From an uncultured Porticoccus sp. (lineage in GTDB: Bacteria; Pseudomonadota; Gammaproteobacteria; Pseudomonadales; Porticoccaceae): a stretch of 7,316 nt of DNA. Positions 1-6,007 of this stretch are shown here, piece after piece; within the stretch, counting starts at the first letter, position 1; every line of letters begins with the position of its first letter. Location: NCBI GenBank assembly GCA_950063125.1, contig CATLZI010000106.1:1-7316 (forward strand), given 5' to 3'. The translations under genes were made by a program, and so were the position numbers. Below the pieces are notes generated by a model. That model was not told the origin of the DNA. It worked only from the letters and a program-made list of their open reading frames with translations, and did not search any database.

Positions 1-812
1 TCGCCTCTTTCGCTCGCGTCAACATGATCGAGACCATTAACGGTCCGGAAGGTCAGGGTGTCGCTTATGAGCAGGCTCCCGGGTGGATAAAAAACTGGGA
101 GAGAACCGGGCTGATTGGCTGGGAAGATAAAAACGACGATGGGCGGATGTTCTATGCGGGTGATGAGCGCAATGAAATGGCGATTGACCGCGACATTATT
201 GTTATGGCGAATCCCGAAATTGCCAACTTGCCGGCCTGGGTGATCGCACTGGTGGCTGCGGGTGGCGTCGCTGCGGCCCTGTCGACCTCTGCGGGTTTGC
301 TGCTGGTCATTTCCACCTCCATCTCCCATGACCTGCTGAAACGAAACCTGATGCCCAATATCACGGACAAGCAGGAACTGCTCTATGCCCGGATTGCTGC
401 TGCCTGCGGTATAGCCGTGGCCGCTTACTTGGGTATCAATCCACCGGGTTTTGTGGCGGAGGTGGTGGCGTTTGCCTTCGGTCTTGCCGCATCCAGTTTC
501 TTCCCGGCCATTATTCTGGGTATTTTCTACAAGAAAATGAACAAGGAAGGGGCCATTGCCGGCATGCTGACAGGCATTACCTTTACGGCGGCTTATATTG
601 TTTACTTCAAGTTCATTAATCCCGCAGCGAATACACCGGATAACTGGTGGTTGGGAGTGTCCCCGGAAGGCATCGGTACGTTGGGCATGGTCTTCAACTT
701 TGTGGTGGCCTTTATCGTATTGAAGTTGACCAGAGAAGCGCCGGACCATATCAAGGAACTGGTGGAAAGTCTGCGTTATCCGAAGGGCGCCGGGCAGGCA
801 CAGGATCACTAG
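1..812 (+). CDS. Sodium/solute symporter, acetate-permease-like (VC_2705 type), 3' part
   Basis: Inner-membrane sodium:solute symporter that probably takes up acetate or a similar small carboxylate with Na+. The frame is open to the window edge, so the N-terminal half is missing; about 269 residues are visible of a family protein usually near 570. Counting from the Met at base 24, the stretch DRDIIVMANPEIANLP (56-71) is followed by a membrane helix with ALSTSAG (85-91) and STSISHDL (97-104). This is the conserved Ser/Thr-rich helix that forms the sodium site in the SSS family. Further hydrophobic segments lie near 120-138, 143-169, 176-198 and 215-235, and the tail is polar. The long acidic loop before the signature helix fits the VC_2705 subfamily better than E. 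coli ActP proper. The family call is firm; the substrate is inferred. The gene ends in a strong terminator and converges on the next gene. Confidence 0.88.
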   Translation, partial: ASFARVNMIETINGPEGQGVAYEQAPGWIKNWERTGLIGWEDKNDDGRMFYAGDERNEMAIDRDIIVMANPEIANLPAWVIALVAAGGVAAALSTSAGLLLVISTSISHDLLKRNLMPNITDKQELLYARIAAACGIAVAAYLGINPPGFVAEVVAFAFGLAASSFFPAIILGIFYKKMNKEGAIAGMLTGITFTAAYIVYFKFINPAANTPDNWWLGVSPEGIGTLGMVFNFVVAFIVLKLTREAPDHIKELVESLRYPKGAGQAQDH

Positions 813-831
813 ATATTATTTCCCCCCTTTG

Positions 832-856
832 GGCCGCTCTATGAGCGGCCTTTTTT
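832..856 (+). terminator. Rho-independent terminator of the symporter gene
   Basis: A perfect 8-bp stem (GGCCGCTC at 832-839 with GAGCGGCC at 843-850) has a 3-base TAT loop and is followed at once by six T (851-856). It lies 20 bases after the symporter stop codon. The upstream flank has no A-run, so it should act on the plus strand only. Confidence 0.9.
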
Positions 857-870
857 ATCTTATCGTCCAA

Positions 871-900
871 TAAAAAACCCACCGGGTTGCCCCGGTGGGT
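871..900 (-). terminator. Rho-independent terminator of the TM-repeat channel gene
   Basis: A perfect 10-bp stem pairs 877-886 with 891-900 around a 4-base loop. Read on the minus strand, the stem ACCCACCGGG is followed by a T-run (complement of the A-run at 872-877). It lies about 22 bases beyond the stop codon of the minus-strand gene ending at 923. Together with the plus-strand hairpin at 832-856 it insulates the two convergent genes. Confidence 0.88.
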
Positions 901-922
901 GGTGGCAGAACTGGTCAGACCG

Positions 923-2371
923 TTATTTCTTGACGCGATCTAGCAGTGACTGAACTTCTCTGCCGGCGATCTCCTTGCTGCCCAGGCCAATCGCAATGGC
1001 TGCGCCGACGGCTACCGCACCAAGCATCAGGCCAAAGGCAATATTGATGATGTCTTGCGCAAGGCCGATCTGACGCAGCGCCATGGCAATGCTCAGAAAC
1101 ATGATGGCAAGGCTGGCAAGGTTGCCTGCTGCAGAGGGCATTCCCGCCTCAATAATCAACAACCGTACTTTTCTGGCAATGAAAATACCGATAGCCAGAA
1201 TCAGTGCACCCAGCAGTACCTGAACGGCGAAACTGATCATGACGGTCACAATCTGGCTGAGGGGTTCAAAGCTCAGTAACTCAGTGGCGCCGAGAATCGC
1301 GAACAGGATAATGCCCAGTAGCACCAGACTGCCCGCATACTGACTCGGGGTGCGTTCCAGCCCCATTTTGAAGCCGAGCTTTTCAATTAATTGATTGAAC
1401 CCGGCTGCTGTCAGTAGATCCGTCACCAGACTGGCAATCAGCTTGCCCACATAGTAAGAGATGGCGAGCACCAGCACGGCCGCGAGGATGCCAGGCACGG
1501 CAGCAAAAATCATATCAATCATGTTTTGCGCGGGCGTGGAAATAGCTGCGATCTTCAGAGCTTCCAGCGATTGCACAATCACCAGCAGCAAAATGAAGGT
1601 GTAAATCAGTGTGCCGACCAGTGTGGAACATTTCTGCTGAATACCGGACTTCTCACTCAGTCGGTCGATGCCAGAGGCGGCCAGCAGGCTACTGACAATC
1701 TGTCTTACCAGCTTGGCTACGAAATAACCAATGGCGAAGATAAGCAGTGCCGAGAGGATATTCGGCAGGTAGCTGAACAGCTTGTCGAACATGCTTTGCA
1801 GGGGCGCGACCAGACTTTCCATCTGCAGGGCGCTCAGCACCATTGGCAGGAAGAGTAGAAATACCAGCCAGTAGCCAGCGGTAGCCAGAGATTGACTCAC
1901 GGTTACCTTGTCTTCCTCATCGTGCTCAAGCTTGTTGAGGCGCTCGTCCAGTTTGCCCAGTGTGGCGCCCTTCTCAATGGCTTTTTTCACGAGCGCTGCC
2001 AGTACCCAGGCGAGCAGTAGCAGACCGAGTGCTGCAGCAAATTTTGGTAGGTAGGTAAAAATCTCGGTCAGCAACACATTTAATGGCTGCGTCACTGATT
2101 GAAGATCGAGCTTTTCAAAGAAGGAGATAAAGCCAAAGATCATGATGATCCAGAAGGCCGTCGTGGAGATGACTTTTTCCACGGGGAAGTCATCATTTAG
2201 CCCGACCGTGCGGGTGAACCGGTTATCCAGATCGGTTTTCAGCAGCAGCCGATGTGACAAGCTTTTGACAATCCGTGCTGCGATATAAAAGACGAGCAGG
2301 TATAAAACGGCCACCAGGAAGAGCAAAACAGGGCCTTCGTACTGGTTCCAGAAGCTGGTAATTTCACTCAT
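923..2371 (-). CDS. MscS-related membrane protein with five conserved TM-helix repeats
   Basis: Predicted inner-membrane protein of 482 residues, likely of the mechanosensitive-channel-related family with 'conserved TM helix' repeats. Five related units are visible near residues 12-48, 107-146, 200-245, 290-335 and 380-412. Each has a hydrophobic helix ending in a pattern like IGYFVAKLVRQIV or ISYYVGKLIASLV; units 3 and 4 continue into a G-[IF]-[DN]-[RQ]-L-[SI]-E-K segment. Other hydrophobic helices lie between them. The C-terminus (GLMLGAVAVGAAIAIGLGSKE, split around 447-467) resembles the pore-lining helix of MscS, but the protein ends about 15 residues later, without the beta domain or the vestibule. 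I chose the ATG at 2371 because GAAGGA lies about 8 bases upstream and the protein then begins directly before a membrane helix. The frame stays open for 50 more codons to 2521, but that extension looks non-coding. Channel activity is inferred, not shown. Confidence 0.82.
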   Translation of the reverse strand: MSEITSFWNQYEGPVLLFLVAVLYLLVFYIAARIVKSLSHRLLLKTDLDNRFTRTVGLNDDFPVEKVISTTAFWIIMIFGFISFFEKLDLQSVTQPLNVLLTEIFTYLPKFAAALGLLLLAWVLAALVKKAIEKGATLGKLDERLNKLEHDEEDKVTVSQSLATAGYWLVFLLFLPMVLSALQMESLVAPLQSMFDKLFSYLPNILSALLIFAIGYFVAKLVRQIVSSLLAASGIDRLSEKSGIQQKCSTLVGTLIYTFILLLVIVQSLEALKIAAISTPAQNMIDMIFAAVPGILAAVLVLAISYYVGKLIASLVTDLLTAAGFNQLIEKLGFKMGLERTPSQYAGSLVLLGIILFAILGATELLSFEPLSQIVTVMISFAVQVLLGALILAIGIFIARKVRLLIIEAGMPSAAGNLASLAIMFLSIAMALRQIGLAQDIINIAFGLMLGAVAVGAAIAIGLGSKEIAGREVQSLLDRVKK

Positions 2372-2404
2372 AGCGGGATCCTTCTGTTTTTCTATTGAAA
2401 GACA

Positions 2405-2434
2405 AGCATAGGTGTCTTGACCGTGAATGTCCAA
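2405..2434 (-). promoter_or_regulatory. Possible sigma-70 promoter of the TM-repeat channel gene
   Basis: On the minus strand a TTGGAC (-35-like, 2434-2429) is separated by 18 bases from TATGCT (-10-like, 2410-2405), about 30 bases before the chosen ATG at 2371. Both boxes are imperfect. The 165-base gap from arfB makes a separate promoter plausible, and I see no convincing terminator after arfB, so readthrough is also possible. Confidence 0.3.
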
Positions 2435-2536
2435 AAACGGGCCTTCGGAGAGAACTGGCTTTTTTTGGCAGAGTGGCAGGTATTTTTGAATGGAACGAGG
2501 TCGGGACAATTGTAAAATCAACTCATCTGATTTTTT

Positions 2537-2950
2537 CTAATCGATGACTTTGCCGCGCAGGGCCTTCGTCTTACCGCGCTGAGTTTTGTTATCCACTCGC
2601 CGGGTTTTGGAGGCTTTTGTCGCACGGGTGGGTATGCGCGTTTTTTTGACTGCAGTGGCGGAGAGAATAACGTCTTTCAAGCGTTCCAGGGCATCCAGCC
2701 GGTTTTTTTCCTGGGTACGGAATTGCTGCGCCTTGATCACAATCACGCCTTCTTTATTAATCCGGCGGTCCCTCGTGACCAGCAGCTGTTGCTTGTAGTC
2801 ATCGGGCAGGGACGATGCGTTGATGTCAAAGCGCAGGTGTATCGCCGAAGAGACCTTGTTGACGTTCTGTCCCCCGGCCCCCTGGGAGCGAATGGCTGTC
2901 AGTTCAATTTCTTCGTCGGGAATAGCAATTTTTTTCGTGATGTCCAGCAA
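2537..2950 (-). CDS. arfB: Alternative ribosome-rescue factor / peptidyl-tRNA hydrolase ArfB
   Basis: ArfB (YaeJ) hydrolyses peptidyl-tRNA on ribosomes stalled at mRNA ends, as a back-up to tmRNA. The protein shows the class-I release-factor core, with TAIRSQGAGGQNVNKVSSA and the catalytic GGQ at residues 26-28. It has a Lys/Arg-rich C-terminal tail from about 103 onward (KKTRIPTRATKASKTRR), which in this family sits in the empty mRNA channel. There is no codon-recognition domain, which separates it from prfA/prfB. No ATG is in frame before the upstream stop. TTG at 2950 gives 137 residues and aligns residue for residue with the E. coli N-terminus (IAIPD, then GGQ). It has GGAG 9 bases upstream. 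TTG at 2965 is the alternative (142 residues), but its Shine-Dalgarno would fall at the predicted transcript start. Confidence 0.93.
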   Translation of the reverse strand: MLDITKKIAIPDEEIELTAIRSQGAGGQNVNKVSSAIHLRFDINASSLPDDYKQQLLVTRDRRINKEGVIVIKAQQFRTQEKNRLDALERLKDVILSATAVKKTRIPTRATKASKTRRVDNKTQRGKTKALRGKVID

Positions 2951-2982
2951 CGTCCAATACTCCAATGTTTGCCTCAGGTTGA

Positions 2983-3010
2983 ATTATAGGGAGGCAATAG
3001 TCGTCAGCAA
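2983..3010 (-). promoter_or_regulatory. Predicted sigma-70 promoter of arfB
   Basis: The minus strand carries a perfect TATAAT (2988-2983) with a weak TTGCTG (3010-3005) 16 bases upstream. The expected transcript start is near 2976. This leaves a leader of about 26 bases to the TTG at 2950 but only about 11 to the TTG at 2965, which supports the shorter reading of arfB. Confidence 0.55.
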
Positions 3011-3037
3011 GTATGCAGGCGAGATGAGTTATCGGCG

Positions 3038-3055
3038 ATTACAAGTCTCATGACA
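3038..3055 (+). promoter_or_regulatory. Possible copper-response-regulator site (two direct half-sites)
   Basis: ATTACA (3038-3043) and ATGACA (3050-3055) form a near direct repeat with a 12-base period, 15 bases upstream of the predicted -35 of the copper operon. OmpR-family regulators such as CusR/CopR bind paired half-sites, and copper boxes contain TGACA-like cores. The match is short and no regulator gene is in the window, so this is only a candidate. Confidence 0.22.
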
Positions 3056-3070
3056 GCCAATGGATCAACG

Positions 3071-3099
3071 TTGTCCCGTCTAGCCGTCTCCTTGATAAA
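3071..3099 (+). promoter_or_regulatory. Predicted promoter of the copper-resistance operon
   Basis: TTGTCC (3071-3076) and GATAAA (3094-3099) each match four of six consensus bases and are exactly 17 bases apart. Transcription would start near 3106, about 20 bases before the ATG at 3127. An upstream in-frame TTG at 3103 would then lie outside the transcript. The -35 overlaps an imperfect inverted repeat centred on 3069/3070 (core CAACGTTG, 3066-3073), a possible operator. The normal 17-base spacing argues against CueR-type control, which uses a stretched 19-base spacer. Confidence 0.42.
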
Positions 3100-3126
3100 T
3101 GTTTGGCAGCACGCCATAGTATTCCC

Positions 3127-3501
3127 ATGTCTGTTACCAAAACACACTGGGTTCTCTGGATCATCACCGCCTTTCTTTTGTCGGTGCTGGTGAATACCGC
3201 CCACGCCAGTGTGAACAGTCGTCATGACCTATCGCAAAGGGCGGAATCATCCCATAGTACAGCGATGCCCTGCGAGTCGGAATCTGCCCATCCTGCCGGG
3301 GTGCAGCACGCAAATGGAAATAACCACAGCTGTATGTCCGATATATGCCATTGCGTGACCCAGGGTTGCCATTTGACGCCGATAGGCATTAATCCCCTGC
3401 TTGCCTGGATGTCCTTGCCTCATCATCCCGCTCAGACAACGCTTCGGCAGAACCTGCTGAATGCCGGGCCCCACCGACTTGATCGTCCTCCCCGAAGCTG
3501 A
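3127..3501 (+). CDS. Small secreted Cys/His-rich protein, CopL/DUF2946-like, leading the copper operon
   Basis: A 124-residue protein of uncertain function. Residues 1-28 look like a Sec signal peptide: hydrophobic core WVLWIITAFLLSVLV, with likely cleavage after AHA. The mature part is rich in possible metal ligands: five Cys (49, 69, 74, 76, 81, including DICHC) and ten His. It ends in LDRPPRS. A signal peptide, Cys/His-rich centre and C-terminal Arg-Pro-Pro are the hallmarks I recall for CopL and DUF2946-type copper proteins. The order copL-copA-copB is known from Xanthomonas, where CopL is needed for copper induction. Sequence similarity is low, so this call rests on architecture and context. 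The start at ATG 3127 puts the signal peptide at the N-terminus, but no clear Shine-Dalgarno precedes it. The stop is 63 bases before copA; see the structured gap. Confidence 0.68.
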   Translation: MSVTKTHWVLWIITAFLLSVLVNTAHASVNSRHDLSQRAESSHSTAMPCESESAHPAGVQHANGNNHSCMSDICHCVTQGCHLTPIGINPLLAWMSLPHHPAQTTLRQNLLNAGPHRLDRPPRS

Positions 3502-3557
3502 TTGTCCGCCGTTATCAACACCTCGCCGAGGTGCTGCAGGATAATTCATCTGAGGAT
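3485..3557 (+). promoter_or_regulatory. Potential RNA structure hiding the copA ribosome-binding site
   Basis: The gap between the CopL-like gene and copA can fold. CACCTC (3519-3524) pairs perfectly with GAGGTG (3528-3533) around a GCC loop. TTATC (3512-3516) can pair with GATAA (3540-3544) outside it. The copA Shine-Dalgarno GAGGA (3552-3556) is complementary to TCCTC (3486-3490), which lies inside the final Arg-Pro-Pro codons of the upstream gene; a G-U pair can extend it. CCTC at 3521-3524 is a second possible partner for the Shine-Dalgarno. There is no T-run, so this is not a simple terminator. The complementarity is seen; folding and control are inferred. Confidence 0.4.
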
Positions 3558-3564
3558 TGAACAA

Positions 3565-5289
3565 ATGTCATTATTTTCAAGGCTGTTGACGGCTTTCTGG
3601 ATGTCCATGATCGCCATAAATGCCGTCGCCAATATCACTGAGTACCACCTGGAGATTGACCGCCAGACCGTCAACATCACAGATAAGCCGTTACAGCGTA
3701 TTACGGTTAACGGAAGTATCCCCGGGCCTGTGCTGGAATTCACTGAAGGTGATACAGCGGTGATTCATGTCACCAACAAAATGAAGGTGCCAAGCTCGGT
3801 CCACTGGCATGGATTGCTGTTGCCGCCGGCAATGGATGGTGTGCCGGGCTTCAGCGGTTATCCCGGTATTGCACCAGGGGAAACCTTTACCTATCGATTT
3901 GAGCTTCGGCAAAACGGTACTTACTGGTACCACGCCCACAGTGGCACCCAGGAACAGGACGGCCACTACGGTGCCCTGATTGTGCACCCCAAAGACCGCA
4001 GTCTGATTCAGGCTGATCGGGATTATGTGGTGCTACTGTCTGACTTCAGTGAAGAAGCCAGTACACAGATCATGGCGAATTTGAAAAAAGATCCACACTA
4101 TTACAACTACTCCCAGCGCACCATCGGTGATTTTCTGGATGATGTGCGCAACCGCGGTCTGGCCGACGCCTGGCAATGGGCTACCGATTGGGGTGAGATG
4201 CGGATGTCGCCCACCGACATCGCGGATGTCAGTGGCTACACCTTTCTCATCAATGGCCAGACACCGGCGCAAAACTGGACCGGTTTATTCAACCCCGGCG
4301 AAACCGTCCGGCTGCGTTTTATCAATGCCTCGGCCATGTCCATGTATGACGTCCGCATCCCCGGCCTGACAATGGATGTGGTGCAGGCAGATGGCCAATA
4401 TGTTGAGCCTGTCACCGTGGATGAATTCCGCTTTGCCGTGGCAGAAACCTATGACGTGCTTGTCAGACCGACCACCGACACGGCTTTTACCATTGCCGCA
4501 GAAGCCATTGATCGCACCGGTTTTGCCATGGGCACCCTGGCGCCCCGCAGCGGGATGCGAGGCCCCGAACCGGAAGTCCGGTCGCGTGCATTGCTGACCA
4601 TGGGTGACATGGGTATGGGGCACAGTGAGGTTCAAGGCGCAGACGTTACCGGCAAGACCGCCATGACAGGCCATGCTGGCCACGGTATGGCGCAGCAGGA
4701 CAATACCGTTTCGGCGAGCAGTGGCTGGGCCGATGCCGGTACGCCGCCAGGCCACAAGGCCCTGAGTTATGCCGATCTTCGGTCTTTGCAACAACAGACG
4801 GATACCCGGCCACCGGAACGTGAAATTGTGGTCAGTCTGGGCGGTTCCATGTCGCGCTTTATCTGGACCATCAATGGTCACAAGTTTGGTGACGAGGGTT
4901 TCAAACCCCTGCAACTGGACTACGGTGAGCGCGTCAAGTTGACGTTTAAAAACACCTCCATGATGGCCCATCCGATGCACCTGCACGGCATGTTTATCCA
5001 GCTGGATAACGGTCAACCCGCTGAGCGATTGCCCAATAAACATACCGTGAATGTGCCACCGGGAAAATCCTATTCCGTATTGCTGACAGCAGATGAGCCG
5101 GGCGAATGGGCCTTTCATTGTCACCTTCTGTTCCATATGGCCGCTGGCATGATGACCAAACTGGTGGTGGCGGAATACGATGCGGTGGCTGATGAGAAAG
5201 CTGCCGCAATATCCGATCCAGGCCCCGGGTCACCCCCATCCCTGAACCACGAAGTTCAACAGCGTGGAGGGGAGCATCATGGGCATTAG
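3565..5289 (+). CDS. copA: Copper-resistance multicopper oxidase CopA (PcoA family)
   Basis: Periplasmic multicopper oxidase that oxidises Cu(I) to Cu(II) and helps sequester copper; 574 residues. All four copper motifs are intact: HWHG (H80, H82), HAHS (H123, H125), HPMHLHG (H469, H472, H474) and HCHLLFHMAAGM (518-529). They supply the type 1 ligands H469, C519, H524, M529 and all type 2/3 histidines. The cupredoxin start reads EYHLEIDRQTVNITDK. A modest Met/His-rich insert lies at 346-375 (MGDMGMGH, then MTGHAGHGM), and the C-terminus is His-rich (HHGH). The N-terminus (residues 1-23) is a hydrophobic Sec-type signal with no twin arginine, unlike classical CopA/PcoA. ATG 3565 was chosen for its GAGGA 8 bases upstream; a TTG at 3502 would add 21 unlikely residues. 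It overlaps copB by 11 bases. It is distinct from the copper ATPase also called copA. Confidence 0.95.
   Translation: MSLFSRLLTAFWMSMIAINAVANITEYHLEIDRQTVNITDKPLQRITVNGSIPGPVLEFTEGDTAVIHVTNKMKVPSSVHWHGLLLPPAMDGVPGFSGYPGIAPGETFTYRFELRQNGTYWYHAHSGTQEQDGHYGALIVHPKDRSLIQADRDYVVLLSDFSEEASTQIMANLKKDPHYYNYSQRTIGDFLDDVRNRGLADAWQWATDWGEMRMSPTDIADVSGYTFLINGQTPAQNWTGLFNPGETVRLRFINASAMSMYDVRIPGLTMDVVQADGQYVEPVTVDEFRFAVAETYDVLVRPTTDTAFTIAAEAIDRTGFAMGTLAPRSGMRGPEPEVRSRALLTMGDMGMGHSEVQGADVTGKTAMTGHAGHGMAQQDNTVSASSGWADAGTPPGHKALSYADLRSLQQQTDTRPPEREIVVSLGGSMSRFIWTINGHKFGDEGFKPLQLDYGERVKLTFKNTSMMAHPMHLHGMFIQLDNGQPAERLPNKHTVNVPPGKSYSVLLTADEPGEWAFHCHLLFHMAAGMMTKLVVAEYDAVADEKAAAISDPGPGSPPSLNHEVQQRGGEHHGH
5266..5281 (+). 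promoter_or_regulatory. copB ribosome-binding site and start inside the copA 3' end
   Basis: GGAGGGGAG (5266-5274) precedes ATG at 5279 and lies within copA codons for the final Gly-Gly-Glu-His-His residues. The copB start overlaps the copA stop (TAG 5287-5289) by 11 bases, which suggests translational coupling. A GTG at 5264 in the copB frame would lack this site and is not preferred. Confidence 0.75.
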
Positions 5290-5989
5290 TCAACGGTATT
5301 GTTCTGCGTTGGGGTTTTTTCTGCTGATATCCGTTGGTGCGTGGGCCGAGAATCCTCACCATCCCAGTCCCGTATTCCACGCTTTTTGGCTCGAGGCACA
5401 GCACGGCGGTGGAAGTGAAGGCGGTATCACTGATATTGAGCTGGATGGCTGGATCGGTGGCGATACGCACAAACTGTGGTTGAAAACGGATATCAAACAG
5501 CACAAGGGTGCTCTGCAGGAGAGTGAGTTCTGGGCGATGTACAGCCGAAATGTGAGCGAATTCTGGGACTTTCAGACCGGTATTCGCCTTGATACCCAGC
5601 CCGATTCGACGGGGTACTTCACCCTGGGGGTCAATGGCCTGGCGCCTTACTTCCTGAAAACCCAGGCCCACCTGTTTGTCAGTGACTACGGCGATATCAC
5701 GGCCCGGTTGAAGCAGAGCACCCATCTGCTGGTGACGCAACGGATGGGTATTGAGCCCTACTACCGGCTGGAAATGGCCGCTCAGCGGGTGGCACGCCAG
5801 TCACAGGGTCAGGGCCTGACCAATGGACGACTGGGTGTGCGTTTCAATTACGAAATTACCCGGGAATGGTCGCCCTATGTGGATTTCCGCTACGACTGGA
5901 AATTCGGCGGCACATCGTCTATCGCCAACAACAACGACGAGCGTCGGGATCATTTTACCCTGTCACTGGGTGTGGCCCTGATGTTCTAG
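5279..5989 (+). CDS. copB: Outer-membrane copper-resistance protein CopB (PcoB family)
   Basis: CopB/PcoB is an outer-membrane barrel protein that works with CopA in copper resistance; its exact role is unsettled. The 236-residue product starts with a Sec signal peptide (core LGFFLLISVGAWA, cleavage likely after residue 23). It shows the family pattern: LWLKTDIKQHKG (66-77), FWDFQTGIRLDTQP (95-108), LGVNGLAPYFLKTQAHLFVS (116-135), and RFNYEITREWSPYVDFRY (188-205) followed by KFGG. It ends in Phe after alternating residues (HFTLSLGVALMF), as expected for a barrel protein. It is shorter than PcoB or Pseudomonas CopB (about 300 residues or more) because the Met/His-rich N-terminal segment is nearly absent; only HHPSPVFH and HGGGSEGG remain after the signal. 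It is the last gene of the operon, and no terminator is visible after it. Confidence 0.92.
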   Translation: MGISQRYCSALGFFLLISVGAWAENPHHPSPVFHAFWLEAQHGGGSEGGITDIELDGWIGGDTHKLWLKTDIKQHKGALQESEFWAMYSRNVSEFWDFQTGIRLDTQPDSTGYFTLGVNGLAPYFLKTQAHLFVSDYGDITARLKQSTHLLVTQRMGIEPYYRLEMAAQRVARQSQGQGLTNGRLGVRFNYEITREWSPYVDFRYDWKFGGTSSIANNNDERRDHFTLSLGVALMF

Positions 5990-6007
5990 CCTGTGGGTCA
6001 TGCCCTG

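Noticed and set aside
2372..2521. A 50-codon N-terminal extension of the TM-repeat protein
   Set aside because: The frame is open but the extension is not membrane-like or conserved-looking. A good Shine-Dalgarno sits directly before the ATG at 2371.
2372..2536. Terminator for arfB in the gap before the channel gene
   Set aside because: There are T-runs and an AT-rich inverted repeat (CCAAAAA 2431-2437 with TTTTTGG 2462-2468), but the loop is long and no stable GC stem precedes a T-run.
3103..3126. TTG start of the CopL-like gene
   Set aside because: It falls at or before the predicted transcript start (about 3106) and adds a polar stretch ahead of the signal peptide.
3004..3225. Minus-strand open frame of 73 codons across the divergent promoter region
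   Set aside because: It covers the predicted promoters and the start of the CopL-like gene, and its product shows no recognisable features.
3502..3564. TTG start giving CopA 21 more residues
   Set aside because: It has no Shine-Dalgarno and would put residues ahead of a normal signal peptide. ATG 3565 has a strong Shine-Dalgarno at the right distance.
4285..5136. Long open frame (283 codons) on the minus strand opposite copA
   Set aside because: It lies wholly within the well-supported multicopper oxidase. Its translation is rich in His, Gly and Arg with no recognisable domain or membrane pattern, typical of an antisense shadow.
4994..5740. Open frame of 248 codons on the minus strand across the copA/copB junction
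   Set aside because: It overlaps two genes with clear family motifs, has no recognisable domain and has low-complexity composition.
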